Assembly: GCA_001464425.1 (NCBI GenBank)
Contig: LNEK01000044.1
Coordinates: forward strand, 5,001 to 69,000
From: Alphaproteobacteria bacterium Ga0077535
GTDB lineage: Bacteria > Pseudomonadota > Alphaproteobacteria > Caulobacterales > Aquidulcibacteraceae
Direction: 5' to 3'
DNA length: 64,000 nucleotides
A model generated the notes under the pieces. That model was not told where the DNA came from, did no database searches, and was given only the letters and a program-made list of their open reading frames with translations. Positions 25,146 through 34,035 of the stretch are shown here, piece by piece. The translations under genes were made by a program, and so were the position numbers. Position 1 is the first letter of the stretch; each line of letters begins with the position of its first letter.

Positions 25146-25792
25146 TCGACGCGGCCGAGGACGTTCTCGACCGGCACGAAACCAACGACCGATGGCACCC
25201 GGCTGTCCGCTGAATTGTCGCGATCGTCGCCCATGACAAATACGTGTCCCTCAGGCACGATGAGTTCGCGCGTGTTGTCGAGTTCAGTCTCGCCGCGCTC
25301 CACTGTGAGATAGCTCACGCCGTTCGGGAGCGTTTCGCGCACCGCGGCAAACGTCTGCGGCCCGCTATAGTCTTCAACCTGCACCTCGCCTTCGGGCGCA
25401 CGCTCAACGGCGACCCCATTGATATGCACCACGCCGCTGATCATTTGGATGCGATCACCCGGCAAGCCAATCACGCGCTTGACGAAGTGTCGGTCAGGTT
25501 CGGGCACAGGCTCGAACACAACGATGTCGCCGCGCTCCGGTGTGCGCACGCTCCACTCACGCTCCGGCAAGTAGACGCCTAACGGTCCGAAAGATTGGGC
25601 CGTGTAGCCGTAGGCCCACTTAGACAAAGCGAACATTTTCCCAGCCTGCAGCGTCGGCTGCATCGAGCCCGACGGCTGCCTGAATAACTGGAAAGCAAAA
25701 ATATGGTTCAGCGTCAGCGCCAAGATTATGAGCGCCGGTAGCGTCCAGATAAACCAGGGCGCCCCGCGTTTGCGCTTGGGTTCTTCGCTCAT
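25133..25792 (-). CDS. lepB: Signal peptidase I
   Basis: Membrane serine protease that removes signal peptides. The 219-residue protein has one N-terminal membrane segment (FIWTLPALIILALTLNHIFA), catalytic Ser in FRQPSGSMQPTL and catalytic Lys in VKRVIGLPGDRI, with the family end motif GDDRDNSADSR. ATG 25792 has GGAGGGGA five bases upstream; a longer reading adds no conserved residues. It is shorter than E. coli LepB, as usual for one-anchor forms. A second, main copy may exist elsewhere. Confidence 0.93.
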   Translation of the reverse strand: MSEEPKRKRGAPWFIWTLPALIILALTLNHIFAFQLFRQPSGSMQPTLQAGKMFALSKWAYGYTAQSFGPLGVYLPEREWSVRTPERGDIVVFEPVPEPDRHFVKRVIGLPGDRIQMISGVVHINGVAVERAPEGEVQVEDYSGPQTFAAVRETLPNGVSYLTVERGETELDNTRELIVPEGHVFVMGDDRDNSADSRVPSVVGFVPVENVLGRVDHRF

Positions 25793-25893
25793 GCCATCCC
25801 CTCCCGCCTTCACGCTAGCGTGCGATGCGACAACGGTCACCACCCTTCAAGTCCGGCCAAATCCTGCTTAGTCTTTCGCGTGGGAGACCGTTC

Positions 25894-27441
25894 ATGGGCT
25901 GGGACAAGGACATCGAAGAACTGCGCCGGCGCGAGGCGCTGGCTGAGCAGATGGGCGGCGAAGAACGCGTCGCGCGGCAGAAGGCGTCCGGCAAGTTGAC
26001 GGCGCGCGAGCGTGTCACCGCGTTGCTCGATCCAGGCTCATTCCACGAAACCGGGAAGATCGCCGGCCGCGCAGGCTATGGCGCGGACAACGAGATGGAG
26101 AGCTTCCTGCCGACGCCCTTCGTCGTCGGCCGCGGCGCCATCGACGGCCGGCCCGTCTCCATCCAAGCCGACGATTTTTCCGTGCGCGGCGGCGCGGCCG
26201 ATGCTGGCATCTGGCAAAAACTCGTCTTCGCCGAGCAGATGGCCAACGAATATCGCATGCCGATCGTGCGCATGGTCGACGGCACCGGCGGCGGCGGCTC
26301 GGTGAAGATGCTGGAGAAAGACCCGCGCACCTACATTCCGCAAACGCCCGGTTGGGAATGGGTCGTCGCGAATATGGCGAGCGTGCCGGTCGTCGCGCTC
26401 GCGCTCGGCCCATGCGCCGGTTTGGGCGCGGGCCGCGTCGCGGCCAGCCATTACAGCGTGATGGTGCAGGGTTTGAGCCAAGTTTTCGTCGCCGGCCCTC
26501 CGGTGGCGAAAGCGATCGGCGAAGATGTTTCGAAGGAAGAACTCGGCGGCGCCGAGATCAACGGCAAGAACGGCGTGGTGGACGATATCGTCGCCAGCGA
26601 AGCGGAAGCCTTCGCCGCCGCGCGCAAGTTTCTCTCCTATCTCCCCGCCTCGATCCACGAACTGCCGCCGCGCGTTAGCAACGGCGATCCGGCAGAGCGG
26701 CGCGACAAAACACTGATCGATGTCGTCCCGCGCGACCGACGCGTGCCATACAAGATGAGGCGCATCGTTGAGGCGTGCGTCGATAGCGGCACGTTCTTCG
26801 AGACCGGCCGGCAATGGGGTCGCGGCCTGATCACCGGCCTTGCGCGCATCGATGGGCATAGCGTTGCGGTGCTTGCGGGCGATCCGATGTTTCTCGCCGG
26901 CGCATGGACGGCGGATGTCTGCCGCAAGTTGATCAAACACGTCGACATGGCGCAGACCTTCCATCTGCCCGTGGTGCATTTCGTAGACTGCCCCGGCTTT
27001 GCTGTCGGCGTGAAGCACGAGCGCGCGGCGACAGTGAAGCTCGGCGTGCAAGCAATGGCCGCAGTCTATCAAGCAAAAGTGCCGTGGTGCTCAATCGTGG
27101 TGCGCGCAGCGTTTGGGCTTGCAGGTTCAGCAATGATGAACCCGACGCGGACGAAGGTGCGCTATTGTTGGCCGTCCGGCGATTGGGGCTCGCTGCCAAT
27201 GGAGGGCGGCATCGAAGCCGCCTACAAGCGCGAGATCGAAGCCCATCCCGATCCGGAAAAGCGTCTGGCGGAAATCCGCGCTTGGGCGGAAGCCTTGCGC
27301 TCACCCTTCCGCACAGCGGAGAGCTTCTACGCCGAAGAAATCATCGACCCGCGCGACACGCGCCCGCTGCTCTGCGAATGGGCGAACCTCGCGCAACGCA
27401 TGAACGAGACAGGGCCGAGCAGCTTTGGGATGCGGCCTTAG
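25894..27441 (+). CDS. Acyl-CoA carboxylase beta subunit (carboxyltransferase)
   Basis: A 515-residue biotin-dependent carboxyltransferase with the two crotonase-like halves of the family (GKLTARERVTALLDPGSFHE at the N-terminus, AGLGAGRVAASHYSVM in the first half, FVDCPGFAVGVKHERAATVK in the second). The diagnostic residues for propionyl- versus methylcrotonyl-CoA cannot be settled by eye; the sequence is not a close match to classic PccB. No biotin carboxylase is adjacent, but PccA is encoded at 55316. ATG 25894 follows GGGAGA. Confidence 0.88.
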   Translation: MGWDKDIEELRRREALAEQMGGEERVARQKASGKLTARERVTALLDPGSFHETGKIAGRAGYGADNEMESFLPTPFVVGRGAIDGRPVSIQADDFSVRGGAADAGIWQKLVFAEQMANEYRMPIVRMVDGTGGGGSVKMLEKDPRTYIPQTPGWEWVVANMASVPVVALALGPCAGLGAGRVAASHYSVMVQGLSQVFVAGPPVAKAIGEDVSKEELGGAEINGKNGVVDDIVASEAEAFAAARKFLSYLPASIHELPPRVSNGDPAERRDKTLIDVVPRDRRVPYKMRRIVEACVDSGTFFETGRQWGRGLITGLARIDGHSVAVLAGDPMFLAGAWTADVCRKLIKHVDMAQTFHLPVVHFVDCPGFAVGVKHERAATVKLGVQAMAAVYQAKVPWCSIVVRAAFGLAGSAMMNPTRTKVRYCWPSGDWGSLPMEGGIEAAYKREIEAHPDPEKRLAEIRAWAEALRSPFRTAESFYAEEIIDPRDTRPLLCEWANLAQRMNETGPSSFGMRP

Positions 27442-27442
27442 C

Positions 27443-28240
27443 TTAGCGTGACGGGAGTAAGCGGCGTTCAACAGTGGTCGTCGTGACGGTGCGCTCCCTT
27501 GCGCCGTCCGCTTGCACAACTTCCACCTCTCCGACCGTAACTCGCCTCCCTGCGCGGCCATCCTCGTCGAATTCAAAGCGCGTAGTGATCGTCCCGGACA
27601 CTTGCTCCGACGATCGGGCCTGCAGTGCAGCCTCCAAGGTCAGCGGCGGCTCACCCGTCATTTGCGCCACAGCGATATCCGTTTCTGCGCGCTCGCGCCG
27701 CAAATCCGCGGGATCAAGTTGCACCACACCAGCCGTCAAATCGCTTGGCCTAATGTCGAACGCTTGCAATGTCCCAAGCACCGATTGCGGATCGCATTCG
27801 ATCTTGATTGCGGTCCAAGTGAAAACCCAGCGGCCGCATGCAGCCTCAGGGATTTGGACATTCTCAAGCCACGTGCGCACGCGCGCTTCCAAATCCGGCG
27901 CATTCAGCAACTCCAAAGTCCCGTGCTCGGAGCGGAACACACGCGCTGGAAATTGCCAGCTCCGCGCGCGAGCTTCGACGCTCGCATCGTCGGGCAGATC
28001 AAATTCCAACTCCGAGCCGTCGTCACGAACTGCAATCACGCGCTCAACTATCGTGAAGCCGGAACTTGAACTCCCCGAAGACCGATCCCCGCGCGTCTCC
28101 GACACGCGCTCAAGGCTGATTTCATAGCGGTCACCGGCGCGGTCTGCGGCGAACGAATCCGCGTGAGCGGAGTGCGCCGACAACACCACGGCTGTAGCCA
28201 ATGCGACTATGGCGACCTGTTTGAATGCACTTCTTCGCAC
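27443..28240 (-). CDS. Hypothetical exported protein
   Basis: A 265-residue protein with a signal peptide (VAIVALATAVVLSAHSAHA), then charged beta-rich sequence with no membrane segment. Two cysteines (EAACGRW, IKIECDP) could form a disulphide. No family recognised. It converges on the acyl-CoA carboxylase gene and is followed upstream by a terminator belonging to another gene, so it is probably monocistronic. Confidence 0.65.
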   Translation of the reverse strand: MRRSAFKQVAIVALATAVVLSAHSAHADSFAADRAGDRYEISLERVSETRGDRSSGSSSSGFTIVERVIAVRDDGSELEFDLPDDASVEARARSWQFPARVFRSEHGTLELLNAPDLEARVRTWLENVQIPEAACGRWVFTWTAIKIECDPQSVLGTLQAFDIRPSDLTAGVVQLDPADLRRERAETDIAVAQMTGEPPLTLEAALQARSSEQVSGTITTRFEFDEDGRAGRRVTVGEVEVVQADGARERTVTTTTVERRLLPSR

Positions 28241-28285
28241 TGCGACCTCCGCCAGATGCGACTATGCAGACACTGCACTAAAACA

Positions 28286-28320
28286 AAAAGGCCGCTGGCT
28301 TTCGCCAACGGCCTTTTCTT
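28286..28320 (-). terminator. Intrinsic terminator after the GyrI-like gene
   Basis: AAAGGCCG-type stem with a TTTC loop and T-runs on both strands, 19 bases past the stop of the 28339 gene. Confidence 0.85.
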
Positions 28321-28338
28321 CAGTCTCAGCGCTAAACG

Positions 28339-29397
28339 TTACGGCGTGGTCGCCGGCGCAGGCGTTGCGGCCGGCGCTTCCGTCGTCGCTGCGGGCGCAT
28401 TGGCCGGAACTGCAACCGGCGCGGACGCCGGTGCAATGCGGGTCAGCGCGCTGACATCGCCTTGCACGACGTAATAGATTTCGCGGTTACGCGAACCACC
28501 GGCTTGCGTCGGATCATCGTTATAGACTTCGTACGTCGCCCAATCGTCTTCACGCGTGGCCGGGTTGTCGAGGTGAGCTGCGGCGAGCAGCGCATCCATC
28601 GGATCGTACACTTGCGCGATCACGTCATCTTCCGTCCCGGTATAAACGATGCGCAGCGCTTGGCCGCTCGGCGTCTGGCCGGACTGAATCAACTGGCCAA
28701 GCACCGAGCCCGGCGCGCGGCCGGTGTACGGATAGCCAATCTGGAAGCAGTACTGACCTTCGACGACACGCGGCTCAACCGCCATAAGCGGGCCAGCTTG
28801 CTGCAGGCCACGCGAGCGCATGAGCGGTTCGATGGCGGTCTTTGCGTCGGCGATCAACGTGGTGATCGTGTCCGGCTCGTTCGGCACGCAGCTTTGCGCG
28901 AAGAAGAACGGACGCGCCGTGATGTCGACGACGCTGTATTGCAGGCCCTCGAAGCTCGCGTTCGGCAATGCGTCGAGATCGGTTTGCACGGCGGTGGCGG
29001 CTGACGCCATCAACGGGGCGACATCACCGCCGGTGATCACTTGAAAGCGATCAAGCGGGTTGGCGCCGAGATCTTGCTCGAGCTTCACGCGCACTTGGCT
29101 GCCTTCGCCCTGCGGCGTGACGGTGTAAACCACGCGGCCCGTTGCGCCATCGGCGAACGTGACCGGCGCGCTGACGGTGTCGCCTTCAACGGTTGCGGCT
29201 TCGGCGATAGTGACGCCTTCAACCACCGTCGAGCCGACCGGTGCTGATGACAGGCGGGCCAGCACGGTCGGCGCCGGACGCGCGATTTCGAGCGTCTGCG
29301 TGCGCGATGCCGTCTTCGGGCCCAAGAAGTAGCCGGCGCCTGCAATCAGCAGCACGACGACCACGATAATTCCTATTGTACGTCCCAGTGCGCCCAT
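28339..29397 (-). CDS. Membrane-anchored SRPBCC / GyrI-like effector-binding protein
   Basis: A 352-residue protein with an N-terminal membrane anchor (TIGIIVVVVLLIAGAGYFLG), a polyketide-cyclase/SRPBCC-like region (residues ~30-160) and a GyrI-like or AraC effector-binding region (~165-320: YSVVDITARPFFF, GLQQAGPLMAVEP, RIVYTGTEDDV). The C-terminal ~30 residues are Ala/Pro/Thr repeats. ATG 29397 follows GAGGAGG. Ligand unknown; the fold calls are by pattern and moderate. Confidence 0.7.
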   Translation of the reverse strand: MGALGRTIGIIVVVVLLIAGAGYFLGPKTASRTQTLEIARPAPTVLARLSSAPVGSTVVEGVTIAEAATVEGDTVSAPVTFADGATGRVVYTVTPQGEGSQVRVKLEQDLGANPLDRFQVITGGDVAPLMASAATAVQTDLDALPNASFEGLQYSVVDITARPFFFAQSCVPNEPDTITTLIADAKTAIEPLMRSRGLQQAGPLMAVEPRVVEGQYCFQIGYPYTGRAPGSVLGQLIQSGQTPSGQALRIVYTGTEDDVIAQVYDPMDALLAAAHLDNPATREDDWATYEVYNDDPTQAGGSRNREIYYVVQGDVSALTRIAPASAPVAVPANAPAATTEAPAATPAPATTP

Positions 29398-29564
29398 GGC
29401 CCACCCTCCTCGGCTTCTGCCCCCAACGGGACGTTCACCTACCAAAACCCCACCGCACACCAAACCCCTAAATAGAGCCGCCCGCCCCGCGCGCGCCTGG
29501 GAGCGGCTTTTCCCCATGGGGCGCCCATGCTTTAAGCTCGTGATTCAACGGAGGAAGCAGCCCC

Positions 29565-30356
29565 ATGGGCGAGGAAGTCACGTATGGCGGCTATCTGCGC
29601 CTCAAGGAACTTTTAGGGGCCCAGCAGCCGCGGACGGGCGAGCACGACGAGCTGCTGTTCGTGATTCTCCATCAAACGATGGAGCTGTGGATGAAGCAGG
29701 CCATCCACGAAATCGGCGCCGCGCAGGAGGAAGTGCGGAGCGGCAATCTGGTGCCGGCCTACAAACACCTGGCCCGCGTCTCCCGCATCCAAGCGGTGAT
29801 GACCCAAACCTGGGACATTCTGGCGACGATGACGCCGGCCGACTATCTCAACTTCCGCGGGCAGCTCGGCACAAGTTCTGGGTTTCAATCGGCGCAGTTT
29901 CGCGTGCTCGAAGCCAAGCTCGGCCTGAAAGATGCGAGCTTCCTCAAATATCACCCCGAAGGCGGCGACGATCACGCCTTGCTCGCGAACGCACTCGCAG
30001 CGCCGAGCCTCTATGACGATGCGTTGTCACAACTCGCGACAGCCGGGTTCGATATTCCAAAGAGCGCCTACGAGCGCCCGGCTGGCGCGCGCTATGAACC
30101 TATCGAGGCGGTGGAGAACGCCTGGCTCACAGTCTATCGCGACACTCAGAAATACTGGGCGCTCTACCAACTGGCGGAAAAGCTGATCGATCTCGACGAC
30201 GCTTTTCTCACCTGGCGCCACAAGCACGTCATCACCGTCGAGCGCATTATCGGCATGAAGCGCGGCACCGGTGGCACCGAAGGCGTTGGCTATTTGCAAA
30301 AGACGCTGGCGCGGCGCGCTTTCCCGGAACTCTGGTCGCTGAGGACGAAGCTTTGA
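29565..30356 (+). CDS. kynA: Tryptophan 2,3-dioxygenase
   Basis: Haem enzyme opening the indole ring of tryptophan to N-formylkynurenine. The 263-residue protein has YGGYLRLKELLGAQ, HDELLFVILHQTMELWMKQA with the distal-pocket residues, FRGQLGTSSGFQS and a C-terminal MKRGTGGTEGVGYLQKTL, all family signatures. The proximal haem histidine lies in WRHKHVITVERI. It overlaps the downstream kynureninase-like gene. No formamidase gene is beside it. Confidence 0.97.
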   Translation: MGEEVTYGGYLRLKELLGAQQPRTGEHDELLFVILHQTMELWMKQAIHEIGAAQEEVRSGNLVPAYKHLARVSRIQAVMTQTWDILATMTPADYLNFRGQLGTSSGFQSAQFRVLEAKLGLKDASFLKYHPEGGDDHALLANALAAPSLYDDALSQLATAGFDIPKSAYERPAGARYEPIEAVENAWLTVYRDTQKYWALYQLAEKLIDLDDAFLTWRHKHVITVERIIGMKRGTGGTEGVGYLQKTLARRAFPELWSLRTKL

Positions 30357-31522
30357 AAAGCTACAAGCATCTGTTCTCACGCGCGCTCGCGGCATCGCCC
30401 GGTCGCATCCACTTCGCCGCGCATTCGCACCATCTTTGGCCCGACGCGTCCTACGAAGGCCACATGCAAGCCTGGGAAGACGCCGCCACCCTGGCGGATC
30501 GCAAGTGGGACAAGATATTCGGCGAAGTGATCCCGCGGGCGCAGGCCAACGTGGCGGCAGACCTGCGCCTGCCAGATCCACGCACCATCGGCTTTGCACC
30601 GAACACGCACGAATTGCTGATGCGGATCTTCTCCGCACGCAAGCCGGGCAAGCTCGATGTGCTCACGACCGACGGCGAGTTTCACTCATTCCGCCGCCAA
30701 GCGCAGCGCTGGGAGGAGGAAGGCTGGATCAGCCGCCGCGTTGTGCCGTGCGAACCGTTCGAGACGTTCGGCGAGCGCTTCCTCGCAGCCATGCGCGAGA
30801 AGCAGCCGGACATCGCGTTTCTGAGCCACGTCATGTTCCGCAGCGGGCTGCGCTTCGACGGCGCCGAAGAACTCGCATCGTATGCGTCACCTGACGGCAC
30901 ATGGATCGCGCTCGATCTCTACCATTCGTTCATGGCGATGCCGTGCGATTTCAGCGCCGTGGCGGATCGCTTGTTCTTGCTCGGCGGCGGCTACAAATAC
31001 GCAATGGCCGGCGAAGGCGCGGGCTTCATCCATGCACCGCCCGGCTATGCGGAGCGGCCCAGCTTCACCGGCTGGTTCGCCGATTTCGGCGCCATGGAAA
31101 AGAAGCAGGGTGAAGTTGCTTACAGCGAAGACGGCGGCCGTTTCCTGGGCGCGACGTACGATTCAACCGGGCTCTATCGCTTCAACGCGGTGCAGGCGAT
31201 GCTTATGGAGCAAGCGCTCGACACCGCCGCCATCAGCGCCCGCGCGGCGACCCTGCGGGCCATGATGGATGACGCCATCGCCAGCGGCGAAGCTGGCGCG
31301 ACGTTGCGCACAGCCGAGGTGCTGCACCCGAACGCGACAGGGCATCAGCCCCGCTTTCTCTCGCTACGCCATCCCAACGCCACGGCTTGGAAATCGTCGC
31401 TCATGAGCGCGAATGTCATTACCGACGCGCGCGACGATATCCTGCGCATCGGCTTTGGCCTTTATCAGGATCAGGCCGACGTGCCGGCCTTCTGCGACGC
31501 TGCGAAGAAAGCTCTCGGCTAA
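30353..31522 (+). CDS. Kynureninase-like PLP-dependent enzyme (aminotransferase class V)
   Basis: A 389-residue PLP enzyme. PLP-lysine lies in LLGGGYKYAMAGEGAGF; ALDLYHSFMAMP replaces the DCAHAAG-type motif of classic kynureninases. Context strongly suggests kynurenine cleavage: the gene begins at a TTG that overlaps the kynA stop (TTGA). The divergence from classical KynU leaves the reaction open; similar alphaproteobacterial genes are paired with kynA. The TTG is at 30353; no other in-frame start lies near it. Confidence 0.8.
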   Translation: MKSYKHLFSRALAASPGRIHFAAHSHHLWPDASYEGHMQAWEDAATLADRKWDKIFGEVIPRAQANVAADLRLPDPRTIGFAPNTHELLMRIFSARKPGKLDVLTTDGEFHSFRRQAQRWEEEGWISRRVVPCEPFETFGERFLAAMREKQPDIAFLSHVMFRSGLRFDGAEELASYASPDGTWIALDLYHSFMAMPCDFSAVADRLFLLGGGYKYAMAGEGAGFIHAPPGYAERPSFTGWFADFGAMEKKQGEVAYSEDGGRFLGATYDSTGLYRFNAVQAMLMEQALDTAAISARAATLRAMMDDAIASGEAGATLRTAEVLHPNATGHQPRFLSLRHPNATAWKSSLMSANVITDARDDILRIGFGLYQDQADVPAFCDAAKKALG

Positions 31523-31523
31523 C

Positions 31524-31955
31524 TCACCAAGCGCCAAGCTCAACCAATTGCCGGCGCAAATGCTCCGGCAAGTCCGCGCCGCCTTGCGCTTCGCCAAGAT
31601 CAGCCGGCGCATCGTTCGGCTCAAGATAACGCCAGCCCTGAAACGCGCGCCGCGGCTGCGGCACGGTGCGGTGCAGATGCGCATCGAGATAGAGTCCGCA
31701 ACGCTCGCCGTGATTGTCCGTCACGTGATCCACCGCGATGATGCGCTGGCGTACGCTAATGACGCCCTTGATCACCCAGTAAAGCGAGCCGCCCGCCAGC
31801 ACGTCCTCCACCCGCTTTGGCCACATGCGCGTTCCGCACACCGGATTGGGCCGCAGCTTCGCCGCCTTGGCGCGCTTGATCTGCCCGATCTGCCATTCGG
31901 CCAAATCTTCAACGCTATCGGCGCCGACGCAGAGTTTGACGATGTGGATGGTCAT
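31524..31955 (-). CDS. DUF1489 family protein
   Basis: A 143-residue soluble protein beginning MTIHIVKLCVGADSVEDLAE with the long conserved stretch CGTRMWPKRVEDVLAGGSLY typical of DUF1489, a family restricted mainly to alphaproteobacteria. Function unknown. ATG 31955 starts the conserved block; 13 codons upstream are open but unconserved. Convergent with the kynureninase-like gene, one base apart. Confidence 0.9.
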   Translation of the reverse strand: MTIHIVKLCVGADSVEDLAEWQIGQIKRAKAAKLRPNPVCGTRMWPKRVEDVLAGGSLYWVIKGVISVRQRIIAVDHVTDNHGERCGLYLDAHLHRTVPQPRRAFQGWRYLEPNDAPADLGEAQGGADLPEHLRRQLVELGAW

Positions 31956-32054
31956 TGCACCGTTATGCTTAGCCTGACTCCCCACGCGCACCAACGCTTC
32001 CCGGCGAAGCGTGCGCAGGGCGTGCCGAGTGGCAGACGGTCGGGAGGCGTGGGT

Positions 32055-32665
32055 TTAGTTTCCGTTGGGGTCGTCTGAAAGGGCGCGCTCCGCGCGCATA
32101 AGCTCCGCCACTTCCTTCGCCATGGGCTCACCGCTTGCCGCAAGCCCGCAGGCCACACCGACGAAGTCCGCTTCATTCTTGTTCTGCGACAGCTTACGTT
32201 TGGCCTCGATGCGCTCCGCCGTCAGCGTCACGCCGACGATGCCTCGCATCAACGCGTCAACATAAGGCCGTGGCGCATCGGACATAGCCCAAGGCTCGGC
32301 GCGATCTCCAGCCGCACCGCATCCTCGAACCACTCGACCGCGCCACTAATGTGCACCGCCTCATAATTCCAAGTCGGCACCGCTTTGCCGTGCTCGGCCT
32401 TGGAGGGATACCAAGTGGGCGTGACGTAAGCTTCGGGTCCGCTCAGCACGATCAGCCCTTTCGCAGCCCCCTGCTTCCATTGCGGGTTGGCGCGGGCGAT
32501 GTGGCCGGTGGCAATGCGCTTCTCTGCGTCCCAGAGAATCGGCATGTGCGTGCCGACAGGCATACCGGCTTCATCTACGGTCACCAGCACGCCAGCCCAG
32601 CGGCGCGCTAGGCGCGCAATGAGGCCGTGCGCATCATCCGTCGCGAAATGCGCTGGGACGTACAT
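32055..32665 (-). pseudogene. paiB: Broken FMN-binding negative regulator (PaiB family)
   Basis: The first reading frame (32665 leftward) gives MYVPAHFATDDAHGLIARLA through VPTWNYEAVHISGAVEWFED, the N-terminal two thirds of PaiB. Near 32300 the match jumps to another frame: DRAEPWAMSDAP, then KRKLSQNKNEADFVGV, the family C-terminus. The linker region of about 15 residues between the two parts is missing, so an internal deletion that shifted the frame is the simplest explanation. A sequencing error alone would not explain the missing residues. The ATG of the first part overlaps the end of the sterol desaturase gene (TAAATG). Confidence 0.8.
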
Positions 32666-33616
32666 TTACTCGGCCGGAACGGCGGCGCTCCGCTGTTGCG
32701 CGGCCCAGGCTTGCTTGATTGAGCGCGACGTTTTGCGCGAACCGTCCGGGCTCCAACCCGGTGGGCCGAAGACGTAGCCGAGCACTTCGCGCAAAGACTT
32801 TGCCCCTCGCACGTCGCGCCAGATGCCAACCCATTCATGAACCGCCACGCGAAATGGGTTGAACGTGCCGAGTTGGCTGATGATGCCGTAGCGCGGCTTT
32901 TCCTTATCGTCCTCGGACACGAACGTGCCGAAGAGTCGGTCCCAAATAATCAAAACACCGGCATAATTCGCATCGAGATACTTCGCATTTGTCGCGTGGT
33001 GCACGCGGTGGTGTGAGGGTGTGTTTAAAACCCACTCAAGCGGCCCCATTCGCCCAATCAGTTCGGTGTGAATCCAGAACTGATAAACTAGACTGATCGC
33101 CGAGAACATCAGCACCATGAGCGGCGGAAAGCCGATCAACACCAGCGGCAGCCAAAAGATGAAGTTGAGGCCAAGCGTGCCGGTCCAGGTTTGGCGCAGC
33201 GCCGTCGTTAGATTGTAGTGCTGCGAGGTGTGATGGACGACATGGCTTGCCCAGAAGAACCGCCGTTCGTGCGCGATGCGGTGAAACGCGTAGTAAGCAA
33301 GGTCTTCGGCAAAGAAGCACGCGACCATCACCGGCCACGTCCAGCCGAGATCAAATAGGCGGAATTGGTAAGCGCCGAGATAGGCGGCGAACGCGAGGCC
33401 GCCGAAGGCGATACCCATGATGCGATTGCCGAGCCCCATCGCCAAACTCGTTGCGCTGTCGCGCATCTCGTAGCGGCCGCGCTTGGTCGCCTTCACCACG
33501 ATCATCTCGATCAGGATCAGCAGCACGAACGCCGGCACCGCATAGGTGATGATCGGCGGGATATCGAACGGCGGCTGGTAGGCCGGCATCGTCAAGGAAG
33601 TGACAGGCGCGGTCAC
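32666..33616 (-). CDS. Sterol desaturase / fatty acid hydroxylase family protein
   Basis: A 316-residue membrane di-iron enzyme with the histidine boxes HRIAHE (H-x3-H), HVVHHTSQHYN (HxxHH) and HHRVHHATN, and four or more membrane segments. The family hydroxylates or desaturates sterols, fatty acids or carotenoids; hydroxylation of a lipid is the safest prediction. It lies directly upstream of the paiB pseudogene and after a small membrane protein with which it overlaps by four bases. Confidence 0.9.
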   Translation of the reverse strand: MTAPVTSLTMPAYQPPFDIPPIITYAVPAFVLLILIEMIVVKATKRGRYEMRDSATSLAMGLGNRIMGIAFGGLAFAAYLGAYQFRLFDLGWTWPVMVACFFAEDLAYYAFHRIAHERRFFWASHVVHHTSQHYNLTTALRQTWTGTLGLNFIFWLPLVLIGFPPLMVLMFSAISLVYQFWIHTELIGRMGPLEWVLNTPSHHRVHHATNAKYLDANYAGVLIIWDRLFGTFVSEDDKEKPRYGIISQLGTFNPFRVAVHEWVGIWRDVRGAKSLREVLGYVFGPPGWSPDGSRKTSRSIKQAWAAQQRSAAVPAE

Positions 33617-34032
33617 ACGGGCTCTCCCGCAAGTTCAGCCAGCCAAGACGGCGGCGCTTGCAACCGCATATGTAGCGGCGGGAACCCCAGGTCTGCAAAT
33701 CGCGCGCTCAGCTTGCCCTTTCGGAACGCCACGTGGAGCGCGCCCGCTGGTGCGATACGTGCGCTGACATCGGCCCCCATGACGCGCGCCACCATAACTC
33801 TGCCGCCGCTGAGGCGCGCCAAAGCCTGACGTGCATTCGGCGCAATCACGCTGTCCTCGACGTGCGCACCTTCCGCTTCTGCCAGCCGCGCAAGTTCGAG
33901 CGCATCGATCTTTGCGGTGTTGCGAAATCCAAGCAGCGCCGCGACCGCGACCATAAACACAACCACCGCCGCAGAGCCGGCAAGCACCGGCGCCTCGGCA
34001 ACCCATTGTGCGAAATAGGCTTCCAGGTTCAT
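33613..34032 (-). CDS. Hypothetical membrane-anchored protein
   Basis: A 139-residue protein with a single N-terminal membrane segment (PVLAGSAAVVVFMVAVAALLGF) and a soluble C-terminal region with SGGRVMVARVMGADVSARIA. No family recognised. It overlaps the desaturase gene by four bases and is three bases from the DUF3667 gene upstream, so the three are probably co-transcribed. Confidence 0.7.
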   Translation of the reverse strand: MNLEAYFAQWVAEAPVLAGSAAVVVFMVAVAALLGFRNTAKIDALELARLAEAEGAHVEDSVIAPNARQALARLSGGRVMVARVMGADVSARIAPAGALHVAFRKGKLSARFADLGFPPLHMRLQAPPSWLAELAGEPV

Positions 34033-34035
34033 CGC

